A stretch of DNA of 6,976 nt. Origin: Geobacter sp. (lineage in GTDB: Bacteria; Desulfobacterota; Desulfuromonadia; Geobacterales; Geobacteraceae). Positions 1 through 6,700 of the stretch are shown here, piece after piece. The DNA lies in assembly GCA_003857395.1 (NCBI GenBank), contig RPRC01000284.1:1-6976 (forward strand). Direction: 5' to 3'. Position numbers and translations under genes: made by a program. Every line of letters begins with the position of its first letter. Position 1 is the stretch's first letter. Below the pieces are notes generated by a model. The model ran no database searches. It saw only the letters and a program-made list of their open reading frames with translations, and was not told where the DNA came from.

Positions 1-1
1 G

Positions 2-424
2 ACCATGGGAGCCGACCATACCGCTGGCTATACCATCGCCACAAATATCCTCAAGGTTGGCGGTTTTGTTGATCCGCTGTCAAAAGCCGGCCAGGTGGAA
101 CTCTCCAGAAATCTGCAAATTGCTACTGCCGCCGTTGACAGCTGCGGCCTCTGTATTTTCGTTGCCTTCCCGGCCCTCGACATTCCCGAGTGCTTCACGG
201 CCATCTATGAAATGATCAATGCCCGTTACGGGACAAATCTGACCGCTGAAGGAGTCGTGGAATTCGGCAAATATATTCTCAAAACCGAACACGAATTCAA
301 TCTTGCCGCCGGTATCAGCAACAAGCAGGACCGTCTGCCCGAGTTCTTCGAAGAGCAGGTTCCACCACACGATGCCGTTTGGGATTTCAGCGACGCGGAA
401 ATTGATGAATTCTGGAACTTCTAG
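2..424 (+). CDS. aor: Aldehyde:ferredoxin oxidoreductase, tungsten-containing (C-terminal part only)
   Basis: This is the 3' end of a gene that enters from the left edge; about 140 codons remain of a family protein usually near 600 residues. These cytoplasmic enzymes use a tungsten (or molybdenum) bis-pterin cofactor and one [4Fe-4S] cluster to oxidise aldehydes to carboxylic acids with ferredoxin, or the reverse. Seen directly: the fragment begins with MGADHTAGY, a strongly conserved segment, and has DSCGLCIF about 40 residues later. In the Pyrococcus furiosus enzyme, as I recall it, the equivalent DxxGLC motif binds the pterin and supplies the fourth cluster cysteine (Cys494), and active-site His448 lies about 46 residues upstream. 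Here the GADH histidine and the last cysteine of the motif are 45 residues apart, which fits. The frame ends at TAG (422-424) and a strong terminator follows, so it is the last gene of its unit and unrelated to the sugar cluster. The ATG at base 5 is internal, not a start. Substrate cannot be told from this fragment. Confidence 0.92.
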   Translation, partial: TMGADHTAGYTIATNILKVGGFVDPLSKAGQVELSRNLQIATAAVDSCGLCIFVAFPALDIPECFTAIYEMINARYGTNLTAEGVVEFGKYILKTEHEFNLAAGISNKQDRLPEFFEEQVPPHDAVWDFSDAEIDEFWNF

Positions 425-535
425 TTCCAAGAAAAATTTTCCCAGGAAACGCCTCCATTCCCATTCTTTTGTGAAGCGTTTCCAACCGGTGGACGTCTGC
501 CCGGGCGTCCGCCACCCTCTCCTTCCCACTACGAA

Positions 536-576
536 GAAACAAGAAAAGGCCGGCAAAACCGGCCTTTTCTTGTTTC
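536..576 (+). terminator. Strong hairpin terminator after the oxidoreductase gene
   Basis: Bases 536-553 (GAAACAAGAAAAGGCCGG) pair perfectly with 559-576 (CCGGCCTTTTCTTGTTTC), an 18-bp stem around the 5-base loop CAAAA. The GC core GGCCGG/CCGGCC is flanked by an A-rich left arm and a T-rich right arm, the usual form of an intrinsic terminator. Because the left arm is A-rich, the same structure gives a U-rich tract on the opposite strand and could act in both directions. It lies 112 bases past the oxidoreductase stop and separates that gene from the polysaccharide operon. Between the stop and this hairpin (425-535) I see no gene, only two weaker inverted repeats. Confidence 0.9.
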
Positions 577-629
577 CCTGCACCTCCCCCTCTGGAGATA
601 CAACCCTTCTCGATTAATTCTTCATTTCA

Positions 630-647
630 GGCAATAATTCTATTGCC
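630..647. promoter_or_regulatory. Inverted repeat, possible operator in front of the regulator gene
   Basis: GGCAATA (630-636) and TATTGCC (641-647) are perfect reverse complements around a 4-base spacer, an 18-base dyad typical in size for a dimeric winged-helix regulator. It overlaps a candidate -35 hexamer (643-648), so a bound protein could block transcription. That the downstream regulator binds here is inference; the repeat itself is directly visible. The hairpin it could form in RNA is too AT-rich and lacks a T-run to be a convincing terminator. Confidence 0.35.
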
Positions 648-669
648 CTCTCGTCCAAGCTGTTGTAAT
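643..669 (+). promoter_or_regulatory. Candidate sigma-70 promoter for the polysaccharide operon
   Basis: TTGCCC (643-648, 4 of 6 matches to TTGACA) is followed after 15 bases by TGTAAT (664-669, 5 of 6 matches to TATAAT). The spacer is shorter than the ideal 17, so this is only a fair match. It would start RNA near 676, about 27 bases before the preferred ATG of the regulator at 703, which agrees with that start and argues against the TTG at 643. It lies just downstream of the terminator, where a promoter for the following operon is expected. Confidence 0.3.
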
Positions 670-684
670 GTTCACAAAATGAAC
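670..684. promoter_or_regulatory. Short inverted repeat near the predicted transcription start
   Basis: GTTCA (670-674) and TGAAC (680-684) are perfect reverse complements around CAAAA. The 15-base dyad sits immediately after the candidate -10 hexamer and over the predicted start of transcription, a common operator position. Five-base arms can occur by chance, so this is weak on its own; together with the dyad at 630-647 it makes autoregulation by the next gene plausible. Confidence 0.25.
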
Positions 685-702
685 GATGTCGGAAAAAAGT
701 CA

Positions 703-1314
703 ATGGATACCCACCGTTCCTTTCTCCTCTTGAGCGAAATTGAGCAGGAAGAGACGCTATCCCAGCGCGAATTGGCAAGCCGCCTCGGCATTGCCCTCGG
801 CCTGGTCAACTCCTACCTGAAAAACCTGATTGCCAAGGGCTATGTACGGATCAGGTCGTTCCCTAAAAACCGCTACGGCTACCTGCTCACTCCCCAGGGG
901 CTTGCCGAAAAGAGCCGTCTTGCCTACCAGCATCTCAGCTATTTCACCAATCTTTACCAGATAGCCCGTCAGGACTACCTGGAACTCTTTCGTTCGCTCC
1001 ACACCTCGGGAATCAAGCGAGTTTCCTTCTGCGGTGTTGATGAGACCGCGGAGATCGCCTATCTTTCTCTTCGGGAAATTGGTTTGGAACTGGTCGAAGT
1101 GATGGACAACCAGCATGCCGGTGAAAACTTTTTCGAAAAGATAATTTCTCCGCTCGTCACCAGTGGAATTACCAATCTGCCCATCATCATTACATCAATG
1201 AAAAGGGGAGATGATCTTGAGGCAGAACTGCTGCGCAGCGGCATCAAGAGAGGCATAATTTTCCGGACCGGAAGCGGCCGACCATTCAATACATACATTT
1301 CGGAGGATCTATGA
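703..1314 (+). CDS. Winged-helix transcriptional regulator (EPS-associated MarR type) with C-terminal Rossmann-like domain
   Basis: Probable DNA-binding regulator of the polysaccharide operon, 203 residues from this start. Residues about 18-47 form a helix-turn-helix ([20 protein letters not shown]), followed by a wing ending in [13 protein letters not shown] at about 58-70. This closely resembles the EPS-associated MarR-family regulators found at the head of exopolysaccharide loci, which are about 100 residues long. Here a second domain follows (about 104-188): a strand, then [20 protein letters not shown], an acidic strand end at VMDNQ, and a later strand IIIT. This looks like a Rossmann-type nucleotide- or CoA-binding fold resembling the N-terminal domain of PglD-like proteins, so it may sense a cofactor or nucleotide sugar (inference). 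Start choice: ATG 703 has GGAAAAAAG upstream and begins just before the conserved domain. ATG 679 and TTG 643 are in frame but lack a ribosome-binding site, and 643 falls inside the candidate promoter. Its stop overlaps the gmd start as ATGA. Confidence 0.82.
   Translation: MDTHRSFLLLSEIEQEETLSQRELASRLGIALGLVNSYLKNLIAKGYVRIRSFPKNRYGYLLTPQGLAEKSRLAYQHLSYFTNLYQIARQDYLELFRSLHTSGIKRVSFCGVDETAEIAYLSLREIGLELVEVMDNQHAGENFFEKIISPLVTSGITNLPIIITSMKRGDDLEAELLRSGIKRGIIFRTGSGRPFNTYISEDL
1302..1307 (+). promoter_or_regulatory. Ribosome-binding site of gmd
   Basis: GGAGGA lies 3 bases before the gmd ATG at 1311 (GGAGG alone leaves 4). It is the strongest Shine-Dalgarno sequence at any start in this operon and lies within the last codons of the regulator gene, so gmd can be translated efficiently despite the overlapping stop and start. 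Confidence 0.75.
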
Positions 1315-2360
1315 AAAAAGCGTTAATCACCGGTATCACCGGCCAGGACGGATCGTACCTGGCGGAGCTTCTATTGAAAAAGGGCTACGAAGTCCACGGC
1401 ATCATCCGCCGCTCGTCTTCTTTCAATACCGGCAGAATTGACCATATCTACCAGGATCCCCATGAAACGGGTGTCCGGATGTTTCTGCACTACGGCGACT
1501 TAAATGACGCCAGTTCACTGAACAAGGTAATACGGGACGTGCGGCCAGACGAAATTTACAACCTGGGCGCTCAAAGTCATGTCAAGGTCTCCTTCGACAT
1601 TCCCGAATACACCGGCGAAGTGGATGCGTTGGGAGCAGTGCGGATCCTCGAAGGAATTCGCGAAACAGGCCTTAACACCCGGTTCTACCAGGCATCCTCT
1701 TCAGAGCTGTATGGAAAGGTAGTGGAAACACCCCAAAAAGAAACCACGCCTTTTTACCCACGATCACCCTATGCCTGCGCTAAGGCTTACTCCTATTACA
1801 TTACCGTAAATTACCGGGAGAGTTATGGCATGTTCGCCTGCAACGGCATCCTGTTCAACCATGAATCTCCTCGACGAGGGGAGACCTTCGTTACACGGAA
1901 GATCACCCGTGCCGCTGCTCGGATAAAACTGGGACTTCAGTCCTGCCTCTACCTGGGAAATCTGGACGCCAAACGCGATTGGGGGTTTGCCGGTGATTAT
2001 GTTGAGGCCATGTGGCTGATGCTTCAGCAGGACGAACCGGACGATTACGTGGTGGCTACCGGAGAGACCCGCTCTGTCCGTGAATTTGCCGAAAAGGTCT
2101 TTGCCCGGCTCGACATGCCCTTGGAATGGCAGGGTGAAGGGGTTCACGAAAAAGGGCTCGACACAAAGAGCGGCAAGATCGTTATCGAAGTGGACACCAA
2201 ATATTTCCGCCCTGCCGAAGTCGAACTGCTGCTGGGCGACTCCACCAAGGCCCAGACAAAGATGGGCTGGAGGCCAAAAACCGATCTGGACGGGTTGGTT
2301 GCCATGATGACCGATTCTGACTTGGAGCTTGCCGAAAGAGAGAAAAGGTCAAATGGATAA
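1311..2360 (+). CDS. gmd: GDP-mannose 4,6-dehydratase
   Basis: Cytoplasmic NADP-dependent enzyme of the extended short-chain dehydrogenase family. It converts GDP-D-mannose to GDP-4-keto-6-deoxy-D-mannose, the first step to GDP-L-fucose, GDP-rhamnose or GDP-perosamine. The 349-residue length is normal. The nucleotide-binding motif GITGQDG is at residues 8-14, and [13 protein letters not shown] at 33-45 is the family's NADP-binding loop. The catalytic set is complete: ASSSELYG gives Ser130 and Glu132 (Thr133/Glu135 in E. coli), and SPYACAK gives Tyr154 and Lys158 (Tyr157/Lys161). [17 protein letters not shown] at 183-199 is the family signature for sugar-nucleotide binding and tetramer contacts. 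ATG 1311 is preceded by a good GGAGGA and overlaps the regulator's stop. The 3' end overlaps fcl by 8 bases, so the two enzymes of the pathway are probably made together. Serine in place of threonine in the catalytic triad is common in the family. Confidence 0.97.
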   Translation: MKKALITGITGQDGSYLAELLLKKGYEVHGIIRRSSSFNTGRIDHIYQDPHETGVRMFLHYGDLNDASSLNKVIRDVRPDEIYNLGAQSHVKVSFDIPEYTGEVDALGAVRILEGIRETGLNTRFYQASSSELYGKVVETPQKETTPFYPRSPYACAKAYSYYITVNYRESYGMFACNGILFNHESPRRGETFVTRKITRAAARIKLGLQSCLYLGNLDAKRDWGFAGDYVEAMWLMLQQDEPDDYVVATGETRSVREFAEKVFARLDMPLEWQGEGVHEKGLDTKSGKIVIEVDTKYFRPAEVELLLGDSTKAQTKMGWRPKTDLDGLVAMMTDSDLELAEREKRSNG

Positions 2361-3354
2361 AAAAGCAAAAATCTACGTTGCCGGACACCGCGGGCTCGTT
2401 GGCTCCGCGATAGTCCGCAGGCTCCGGGCGGAGGGGTACACGAACCTCGTTCTCCGCACCAGTAAAGAGCTTGACCTGAAAAACACTGCTGCCGTTGCTG
2501 AATTCTTCGCGGAGGAGAAACCGGAATTCGTTTTCCTTGCCGCCGCGAAGGTGGGCGGGATCGTGGCGAACGAGTCATACCCCGCGGAATTCATCTACAA
2601 CAACCTGATGATCCAAAGCAACGTCATCCACCAGGCCTACCTGTCCGGAGTGAAACGACTGCTCTTTCTCGGCAGCAGTTGCATTTATCCAAAACTTGCA
2701 CCCCAGCCCCTGAAAGAGGAATACCTCCTCACCGGTCCGCTGGAACCGACCAACGATGCCTATGCGGTGGCCAAGATTGCCGGGATCACCATGTGCCGGG
2801 CCTACAATCGCCAGTACGGCACCCGTTACCTCGCCGCCATGCCAACCAACCTCTACGGTCCGGGCGACAACTTTGATTTGGAAAAGTCCCATGTGCTGCC
2901 GGCGCTGATCAGAAAATTCCATGAGGCCAAATGTACGGGGACAGATACGGTGACGGTCTGGGGAACCGGCACGCCCTATCGCGAGTTTCTTCACGTGGAC
3001 GACCTGGCCGATGCCTGTCTGTTCCTCATGACCCTTGCCGAGAAAAAGTTCGACGCTCTCCTGGCGACCAGTCCCCATTCTCCAGCCCCGGCATTGATCA
3101 ACATCGGTTCCGGTGAAGAGGTTACGATCCGCGAACTGGCGCTTCTGGTTAAAGAAGTAGTCGGGTACGAAGGCGAGTTGCTCTTTGACACCACGAAACC
3201 TGACGGCACGCCCCGCAAGCTGTGCGACGTCTCGAAGCTTCATGCCCTCGGCTGGAAACACCGGACGGGCCTCAAGGACGGTATACGCTCCGCATACGAA
3301 TGGTACCGGCAAAATCTGAAGGCGGCCGCAAAAATTGAAAAGGTTCTCGCCTGA
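2353..3354 (+). CDS. fcl: GDP-L-fucose synthase (GDP-4-keto-6-deoxy-D-mannose 3,5-epimerase/4-reductase)
   Basis: Cytoplasmic bifunctional enzyme that epimerises C3 and C5 of the Gmd product and reduces C4 with NADPH, giving GDP-L-fucose. It has 333 residues; the E. coli enzyme has 321. The dinucleotide-binding motif GHRGLVG is at residues 11-17. The active-site residues match the E. coli enzyme with an offset of one: Ser108 and Cys110 in GSSCIYP, Tyr137 and Lys141 in YAVAK, and His180 in [25 protein letters not shown] at 211-221 is also conserved. A segment at about 231-247 ([17 protein letters not shown]) is longer than in the E. coli protein and is probably a surface loop. ATG 2353 overlaps the gmd stop as ATGGATAA, with a weak AAAAGG upstream, so translational coupling is likely. 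A TTG 24 bases earlier is in frame but would add residues without family support. Gmd followed by Fcl makes GDP-L-fucose the predicted product of this pair. Confidence 0.97.
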   Translation: MDKKAKIYVAGHRGLVGSAIVRRLRAEGYTNLVLRTSKELDLKNTAAVAEFFAEEKPEFVFLAAAKVGGIVANESYPAEFIYNNLMIQSNVIHQAYLSGVKRLLFLGSSCIYPKLAPQPLKEEYLLTGPLEPTNDAYAVAKIAGITMCRAYNRQYGTRYLAAMPTNLYGPGDNFDLEKSHVLPALIRKFHEAKCTGTDTVTVWGTGTPYREFLHVDDLADACLFLMTLAEKKFDALLATSPHSPAPALINIGSGEEVTIRELALLVKEVVGYEGELLFDTTKPDGTPRKLCDVSKLHALGWKHRTGLKDGIRSAYEWYRQNLKAAAKIEKVLA

Positions 3355-4689
3355 ATGGCGGCTGCATGGAAGCGATATCTTCCCCTTTTTGTGAAGCAGA
3401 GGCTCGAAGGACGTCATCATCTCCACCGCATTATCGCCAACACCGGCTGGCTATTTGCCGACAAGCTGATACGGATGGGCATGGGGCTCCTCGTTGGAGT
3501 ATGGGTCGCACGCTATTTAGGCCCTGACCGGTTTGGCCTCCTTAGTTTTGCAGGAGCTTTTGCAGCATTATTCACCGCCATCGCATCCCTCGGCCTCGAC
3601 GGCATTGTGGTACGCAATCTGGTACGTCGGCCTGATGAAAGGAACGAGATCCTCGGCACGGCCCTGTTGCTCAAACTAACCGGCGGGTCATTGAGCATAA
3701 CACTGGCCATGATAGCGGTTCAACTGATACGTCCCGCCGACACTCTGGCCCACTGGCTGGTGGGAATTGCAATCGCCGGTACAATTTTCCAGGCCATTGA
3801 CCCTATTGATTTCTGGTTCCAGTCCCAGGTCCGATCGAAATACACCGTGTACGCGAAAAATGGGGCTTTTCTCCTGGCAGCAATTCTCAAGGTTGTACTG
3901 ATCCTGGTAAAGGCACCTCTCATGGCCTTTGCAATGGCAGGACTGGCTGAGATTGCCATGGGCTCCGTCGGTTTGCTGCTTGCCTACCGGGCAACCGGCG
4001 GCTTCATCACTATTTGGAGAGCGCGGCTCCCGCTCGCACGGGAACTGCTGCAGGACAGTTGGCCATTGATCCTGTCTGGAGTTGTGATCATGATCTACAT
4101 GCGGATCGACCAGGTGATGATCGGGCAGATATCTGGAAACCAGGAGGTCGGTGTCTATTCGGCTGCGGTTCGGCTGGCCGAGGTCTGGTATTTTATCCCC
4201 ACAGCAATTGTTTCCTCCGTCTTCCCAGGAATCGTGGAGGCCAGGGCCATTGGTGACGAACCGTTTTACGGGCAGCTGCAGAAACTTTACAATTTCATGG
4301 CATTCCTGGCATACGCAGTGGCACTTCCCGTAACCTTCGTCGCCGGGCCAGTGGTAAACATTCTGTTCGGATCAGCCTATGAGAAGGCTGGTCCAATGCT
4401 GGCAGTGCTAATCTGGGCAGGTATGTTCACGAATCTTGGGGTGGCCCGCAGTTCGTTCCTGACCGCCATGAACTGGACCCGACTACACTTCCTGACCGTG
4501 TCACTCGGATGTGTGTTAAATGTGGTCCTGAACCTTCTCCTGATCCCTCGCTACGGCGGGATGGGGGCAGTGATAGCCTCCTTCGTAGCGTACTGGTTCG
4601 CTTCCCATGGCGCCTGTTTTCTCTTTCCACCGCTCCGCAAGACCGGCTGGATGCTGACTCGTGCCATGATCTATCCGAGGATATGGTGA
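3355..4689 (+). CDS. Wzx-type polysaccharide flippase (oligosaccharide translocase)
   Basis: Inner-membrane protein of the polysaccharide transporter family (MOP superfamily), expected to move undecaprenyl-linked repeat units from the cytoplasmic to the periplasmic face. It has 444 residues with about 12 hydrophobic segments (near 30-53, 60-85, 104-124, 131-150, 168-186, 189-212, 232-250, 268-293, 312-332, 345-367, 378-398 and 402-425), the usual number. Family features include a positively charged N-terminus before NTGWLFADKLIRMGMGL, VARYLGPDRFGLLSFA at 51-66, MRIDQVMIGQISGNQEVGVYSAA at 249-271, and the late NLLLIPRYGGMGAVIAS. The start ATG directly follows the fcl TGA (TGAATG) with only a distant AAAGG, again suggesting coupling; an in-frame GTG at 3391 is a poorer alternative. 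The 3' end overlaps the next gene by 7 bases. The presence of a flippase indicates a Wzx/Wzy-type pathway instead of ABC export, although no polymerase is visible here. Substrate cannot be read from the sequence. Confidence 0.9.
   Translation: MAAAWKRYLPLFVKQRLEGRHHLHRIIANTGWLFADKLIRMGMGLLVGVWVARYLGPDRFGLLSFAGAFAALFTAIASLGLDGIVVRNLVRRPDERNEILGTALLLKLTGGSLSITLAMIAVQLIRPADTLAHWLVGIAIAGTIFQAIDPIDFWFQSQVRSKYTVYAKNGAFLLAAILKVVLILVKAPLMAFAMAGLAEIAMGSVGLLLAYRATGGFITIWRARLPLARELLQDSWPLILSGVVIMIYMRIDQVMIGQISGNQEVGVYSAAVRLAEVWYFIPTAIVSSVFPGIVEARAIGDEPFYGQLQKLYNFMAFLAYAVALPVTFVAGPVVNILFGSAYEKAGPMLAVLIWAGMFTNLGVARSSFLTAMNWTRLHFLTVSLGCVLNVVLNLLLIPRYGGMGAVIASFVAYWFASHGACFLFPPLRKTGWMLTRAMIYPRIW
4677..4680 (+). 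promoter_or_regulatory. Ribosome-binding site that decides the methyltransferase-like start
   Basis: GAGG ends 2 bases before ATG 4683 and 5 bases before the adjacent GTG 4686. The spacing favours the GTG while the codon favours the ATG, so the N-terminus is uncertain by one residue. With either choice the start overlaps the flippase stop, and the site lies within the flippase's last codons. Confidence 0.5.
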
Positions 4690-5339
4690 TAAAAAAAATC
4701 GTTAAACCGCCCATTATTGCATTATTGAAAATGACAAACCTTTATTCGCTCTTTCTCCTGCGCCAAGCGGGGCCCCTCAGTGAGGACGGCTGGTTCAGAA
4801 GCTTCAGGGAAAAGGCGCCGGTGGATGCCGCTGGCGACCCGCTCCCATGGATTACCTACCCTGCCATCGAATTTCTGGCCAGGCGCGTGAACAGCGAGAT
4901 GTCAGTGTTTGAGTACGGTTGCGGCGCGAGTACCCTCTGGTGGGCCCCGCGTGTCAAGGAAGTGGTGTCGATAGAACATGACAGAGACTGGTTCGGGATA
5001 GTTGCATCCCGCGCGCCACAAAACGTCGATCTTCACCATATTCCACTTACAGAAGGCGAAGCCTACTCAAGGGCTGTCGGCACCTACCGGAACCGTTTCC
5101 ACCTGGTTGTTATTGATGGCCGTGAGCGTGTCAGGTGTGCCTTCCACTCTCTGGACGCCCTGACAGCAGACGGGGTTATCATTTGGGACAACAGCGACCG
5201 TGCGGAATATCAGCAAGGTTATGATTTCCTCTTCAGCCACGGTTTCCGGAAGATCGAGTTCGTCGGATATGCCCCGGGTTGCATTGACAAGACGGAAACG
5301 ACATTCTTTTACCGAGACCAAAACTGCCTCGGCATATGA
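4683..5339 (+). CDS. Class I SAM-dependent methyltransferase-like protein of polysaccharide loci
   Basis: A 218-residue protein with a Rossmann-type methyltransferase core, likely cytoplasmic and possibly membrane-associated. Visible features in order: a hydrophobic stretch (about 9-27), GWFRSF (36-41), PLPWITYPAIEFL (53-65), the SAM-binding motif I VFEYGCGAST at 75-84, an acidic residue at the end of the second strand in VVSIEHD (Glu98), LVVIDGRER at 141-149 with Asp145, and GVIIWDNSDR at 164-173. The pattern FEYG.G.STLWWA...V.S.EHD with IDGR and DNSDR belongs to a family often annotated only as methyltransferase or hypothetical in sugar clusters. Its acceptor is unknown; O-methylation of a sugar is a reasonable guess. 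ATG 4683 lies 2 bases after GAGG, while GTG 4686, the next codon, has 5-base spacing and may be the true start. Longer in-frame extensions upstream lie wholly inside the flippase gene and are unlikely. Confidence 0.75.
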   Translation: MVIKKIVKPPIIALLKMTNLYSLFLLRQAGPLSEDGWFRSFREKAPVDAAGDPLPWITYPAIEFLARRVNSEMSVFEYGCGASTLWWAPRVKEVVSIEHDRDWFGIVASRAPQNVDLHHIPLTEGEAYSRAVGTYRNRFHLVVIDGRERVRCAFHSLDALTADGVIIWDNSDRAEYQQGYDFLFSHGFRKIEFVGYAPGCIDKTETTFFYRDQNCLGI

Positions 5340-5360
5340 GTGCTGACCACGAGTACATTT

Positions 5361-6599
5361 ATGAAAATTACTAAGATTTCATCTGCATACACCTCATACC
5401 TTGAGATGTTTTATCGGCAAAATCCAAAAGTGGCCGCAATGCCCTACGGGGAGCAGAAAGCGGCCTTGGACCGAGACGCATTCGGTTTGGCCGACTTCTG
5501 GTCCATGGCTATGGAGCCACTCGGCTACAGAATGCAGGAACTGACCCGGAACGCCACCCCGCTTCAACTGGCATGGGCCAGGGAAAACGGGCTAGCAGGA
5601 CTCGAGACAGACCTGAGAACAATTGCCGTGAAACAAGTGCGGCAGTTCCAGCCAGAAATATTATGGTATAGCGATACGGACGAAGAATTACTCCTGCAGA
5701 TTCTTGACGCCGTACCGTCGATCTGCCTGGTTTTTGGTTCAGTCGGAAGCGCCATACCCCGGACAGGTGTATGGAAACACCTGGACCTGGTCCTTTCCTG
5801 TGCCCCCGAAGCTGTTGCATCCATGGAGAAAGCAGGGCATACAGCGGCACATCTTCACCACGGGTTCGATCCAAGGGTTTCCGGCAGACTCATTAACCGA
5901 CCGAAGTCAGTCGATGCATCATTTATCGGTCAGGTAGTGAGGAGCGGCGGGGTACACAGACAGCGCGAGGAGTTCCTCCTGGCCATTGCCAAAGAAACAG
6001 GTCTCTCGATATTTTCACCTAGTGCGGGTTTTACCATTCGTGACGATGTCCGAGCTTCCGCCAAGTCTGCTGTGTACCGGCTTGCTCATGGCCTGCGGAA
6101 AACAGGTCTTCCTGAATCATGGGTTGCAGCCCTGCCTCTTCTGGGCCAGACCCTTAGTTGGGAAGCTGCTCCCGTAAAGCCGGTGAGCAGCAGGTTGCGA
6201 CCCTTTCTCCGACCAGCAGCCTTCGGCATCGAAATGTATCAGGTAATTCGAGACTCGTGTGTAACCCTCAATATCCATGCAGATTCTTCGCCTCTTTTTG
6301 CCTCCAACATGCGACTCTTCGAGACTACCGGCACTGGCACCTGTCTAGTGACAGACTGGAGGGATAATATCCCTGAGCTTTTCACCCCGGACGTGGAAGT
6401 AGTAACCTACCGGAATGCCGCCGAATGTGTGGAAAAAATAAACTGGCTGGTTGCTCATCCGCGGGAGCGTGAAGCAATAGCCTCGGCCGGAATGCGCAGA
6501 ACGCTCTCGGAACATACCTTTGAAAACCGGGCGGTTGAACTGGACAGAATCATCCGTTCCGCTCTGGCAAAAGGTAGAAGAACGAAAAGAAGCAGCTGA
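5361..6599 (+). CDS. CgeB-like glycosyltransferase (GT-B fold, Glyco_trans_1_2 C-terminus)
   Basis: Probable cytoplasmic glycosyltransferase, 412 residues, adding a sugar to the lipid-linked oligosaccharide. The C-terminal half is the recognisable part: GIEMYQVIRDSCVTLNIHAD at about 289-308, then NMRLFETTGTGTCLVTDW (316-333) and DNIPELF (335-341), followed by EVVTYRNAAECVEKI (346-360) and a closing helix through RTLSEHTFENRA. This is the donor-nucleotide half of a GT-B fold as in CgeB/spore-maturation-like glycosyltransferases. The N-terminal half (1-200) has alternating strands and helices, including ILWYSDTDEELL and HLHHGFDP, consistent with the acceptor domain. Start: ATG 5361 gives MKITKISSAYTSYL, a natural beginning, with a weak GAG 7 bases upstream. 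The GTG at 5340, directly after the previous stop, is in frame but has no ribosome-binding site. The gap to the previous gene is thus 21 bases. The stop overlaps the next small ORF as TGATG. Donor and acceptor are unknown; GDP-fucose is possible because of gmd and fcl. Confidence 0.85.
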   Translation: MKITKISSAYTSYLEMFYRQNPKVAAMPYGEQKAALDRDAFGLADFWSMAMEPLGYRMQELTRNATPLQLAWARENGLAGLETDLRTIAVKQVRQFQPEILWYSDTDEELLLQILDAVPSICLVFGSVGSAIPRTGVWKHLDLVLSCAPEAVASMEKAGHTAAHLHHGFDPRVSGRLINRPKSVDASFIGQVVRSGGVHRQREEFLLAIAKETGLSIFSPSAGFTIRDDVRASAKSAVYRLAHGLRKTGLPESWVAALPLLGQTLSWEAAPVKPVSSRLRPFLRPAAFGIEMYQVIRDSCVTLNIHADSSPLFASNMRLFETTGTGTCLVTDWRDNIPELFTPDVEVVTYRNAAECVEKINWLVAHPREREAIASAGMRRTLSEHTFENRAVELDRIIRSALAKGRRTKRSS

Positions 6600-6700
6600 T
6601 GGCTGCGCTGCTGCTCAACCTCTGGTTGGAATCGGCCAGGCAGCGCTACCGGAACCGTCAGACGTTCGCACGAAATATTGAAAGGTTCTGGCTCAAGTGA
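6599..6700 (+). CDS. Small ORF of 33 codons between two glycosyltransferase genes (uncertain)
   Basis: An ATG overlaps the preceding stop (TGATG) and the frame reads 33 residues to a TGA that overlaps the next gene's GTG start (GTGA). The product begins MAALLLNLWLESARQRY and ends ERFWLK. It has a short hydrophobic N-terminus and is very basic, with seven Arg and one Lys against two Glu. I do not recognise it. GC is high at third codon positions (roughly 70%), as in the neighbours, and the frame fills the interval exactly, which is what a real coupled gene would do. There is no good ribosome-binding site (only AAGAAG upstream). Alternatives: a decayed end of a longer glycosyltransferase, or a chance frame in a 97-base spacer. 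Confidence 0.35.
   Translation: MAALLLNLWLESARQRYRNRQTFARNIERFWLK

Noticed and set aside
445..513. Weaker inverted repeats: GGAAACGC (445-452) with GCGTTTCC (476-483), and GGTGGACG (488-495) with CGTCCGCC (506-513, one T-G pair)
   Set aside because: The first has a 23-base loop, and the second is followed by a mixed pyrimidine stretch without a T-run. Neither is convincing as a terminator or attenuator next to the far stronger hairpin at 536-576.
80..583. Minus-strand open frame of 167 codons opposite the oxidoreductase end
   Set aside because: It runs through the terminator stem and is antisense to a clear aldehyde oxidoreductase domain; no motif or ribosome-binding site supports it.
630..647. 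Sigma-54 (-24/-12) promoter in the AGGCAATAATTCTATTGCC stretch
   Set aside because: The GG and GC elements are separated by 13 bases where 10 are required, so the spacing is wrong.
643..702. N-terminal extension of the regulator starting at TTG 643 or ATG 679
   Set aside because: Neither has a ribosome-binding site, the extra residues do not resemble the family, and the TTG lies inside the candidate promoter and dyad.
2575..3426. Long minus-strand open frame of 283 codons opposite fcl
   Set aside because: It lies opposite fcl, whose catalytic residues and family motifs are complete, and its translation has no recognisable motifs. It is a by-product of GC-rich codon use.
4509..4682. Possible 58-codon N-terminal extension of the methyltransferase-like gene
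   Set aside because: It lies entirely inside the flippase gene in another frame, is low in complexity and rich in Arg and Ser, and a GAGG-led start is present at 4683/4686.
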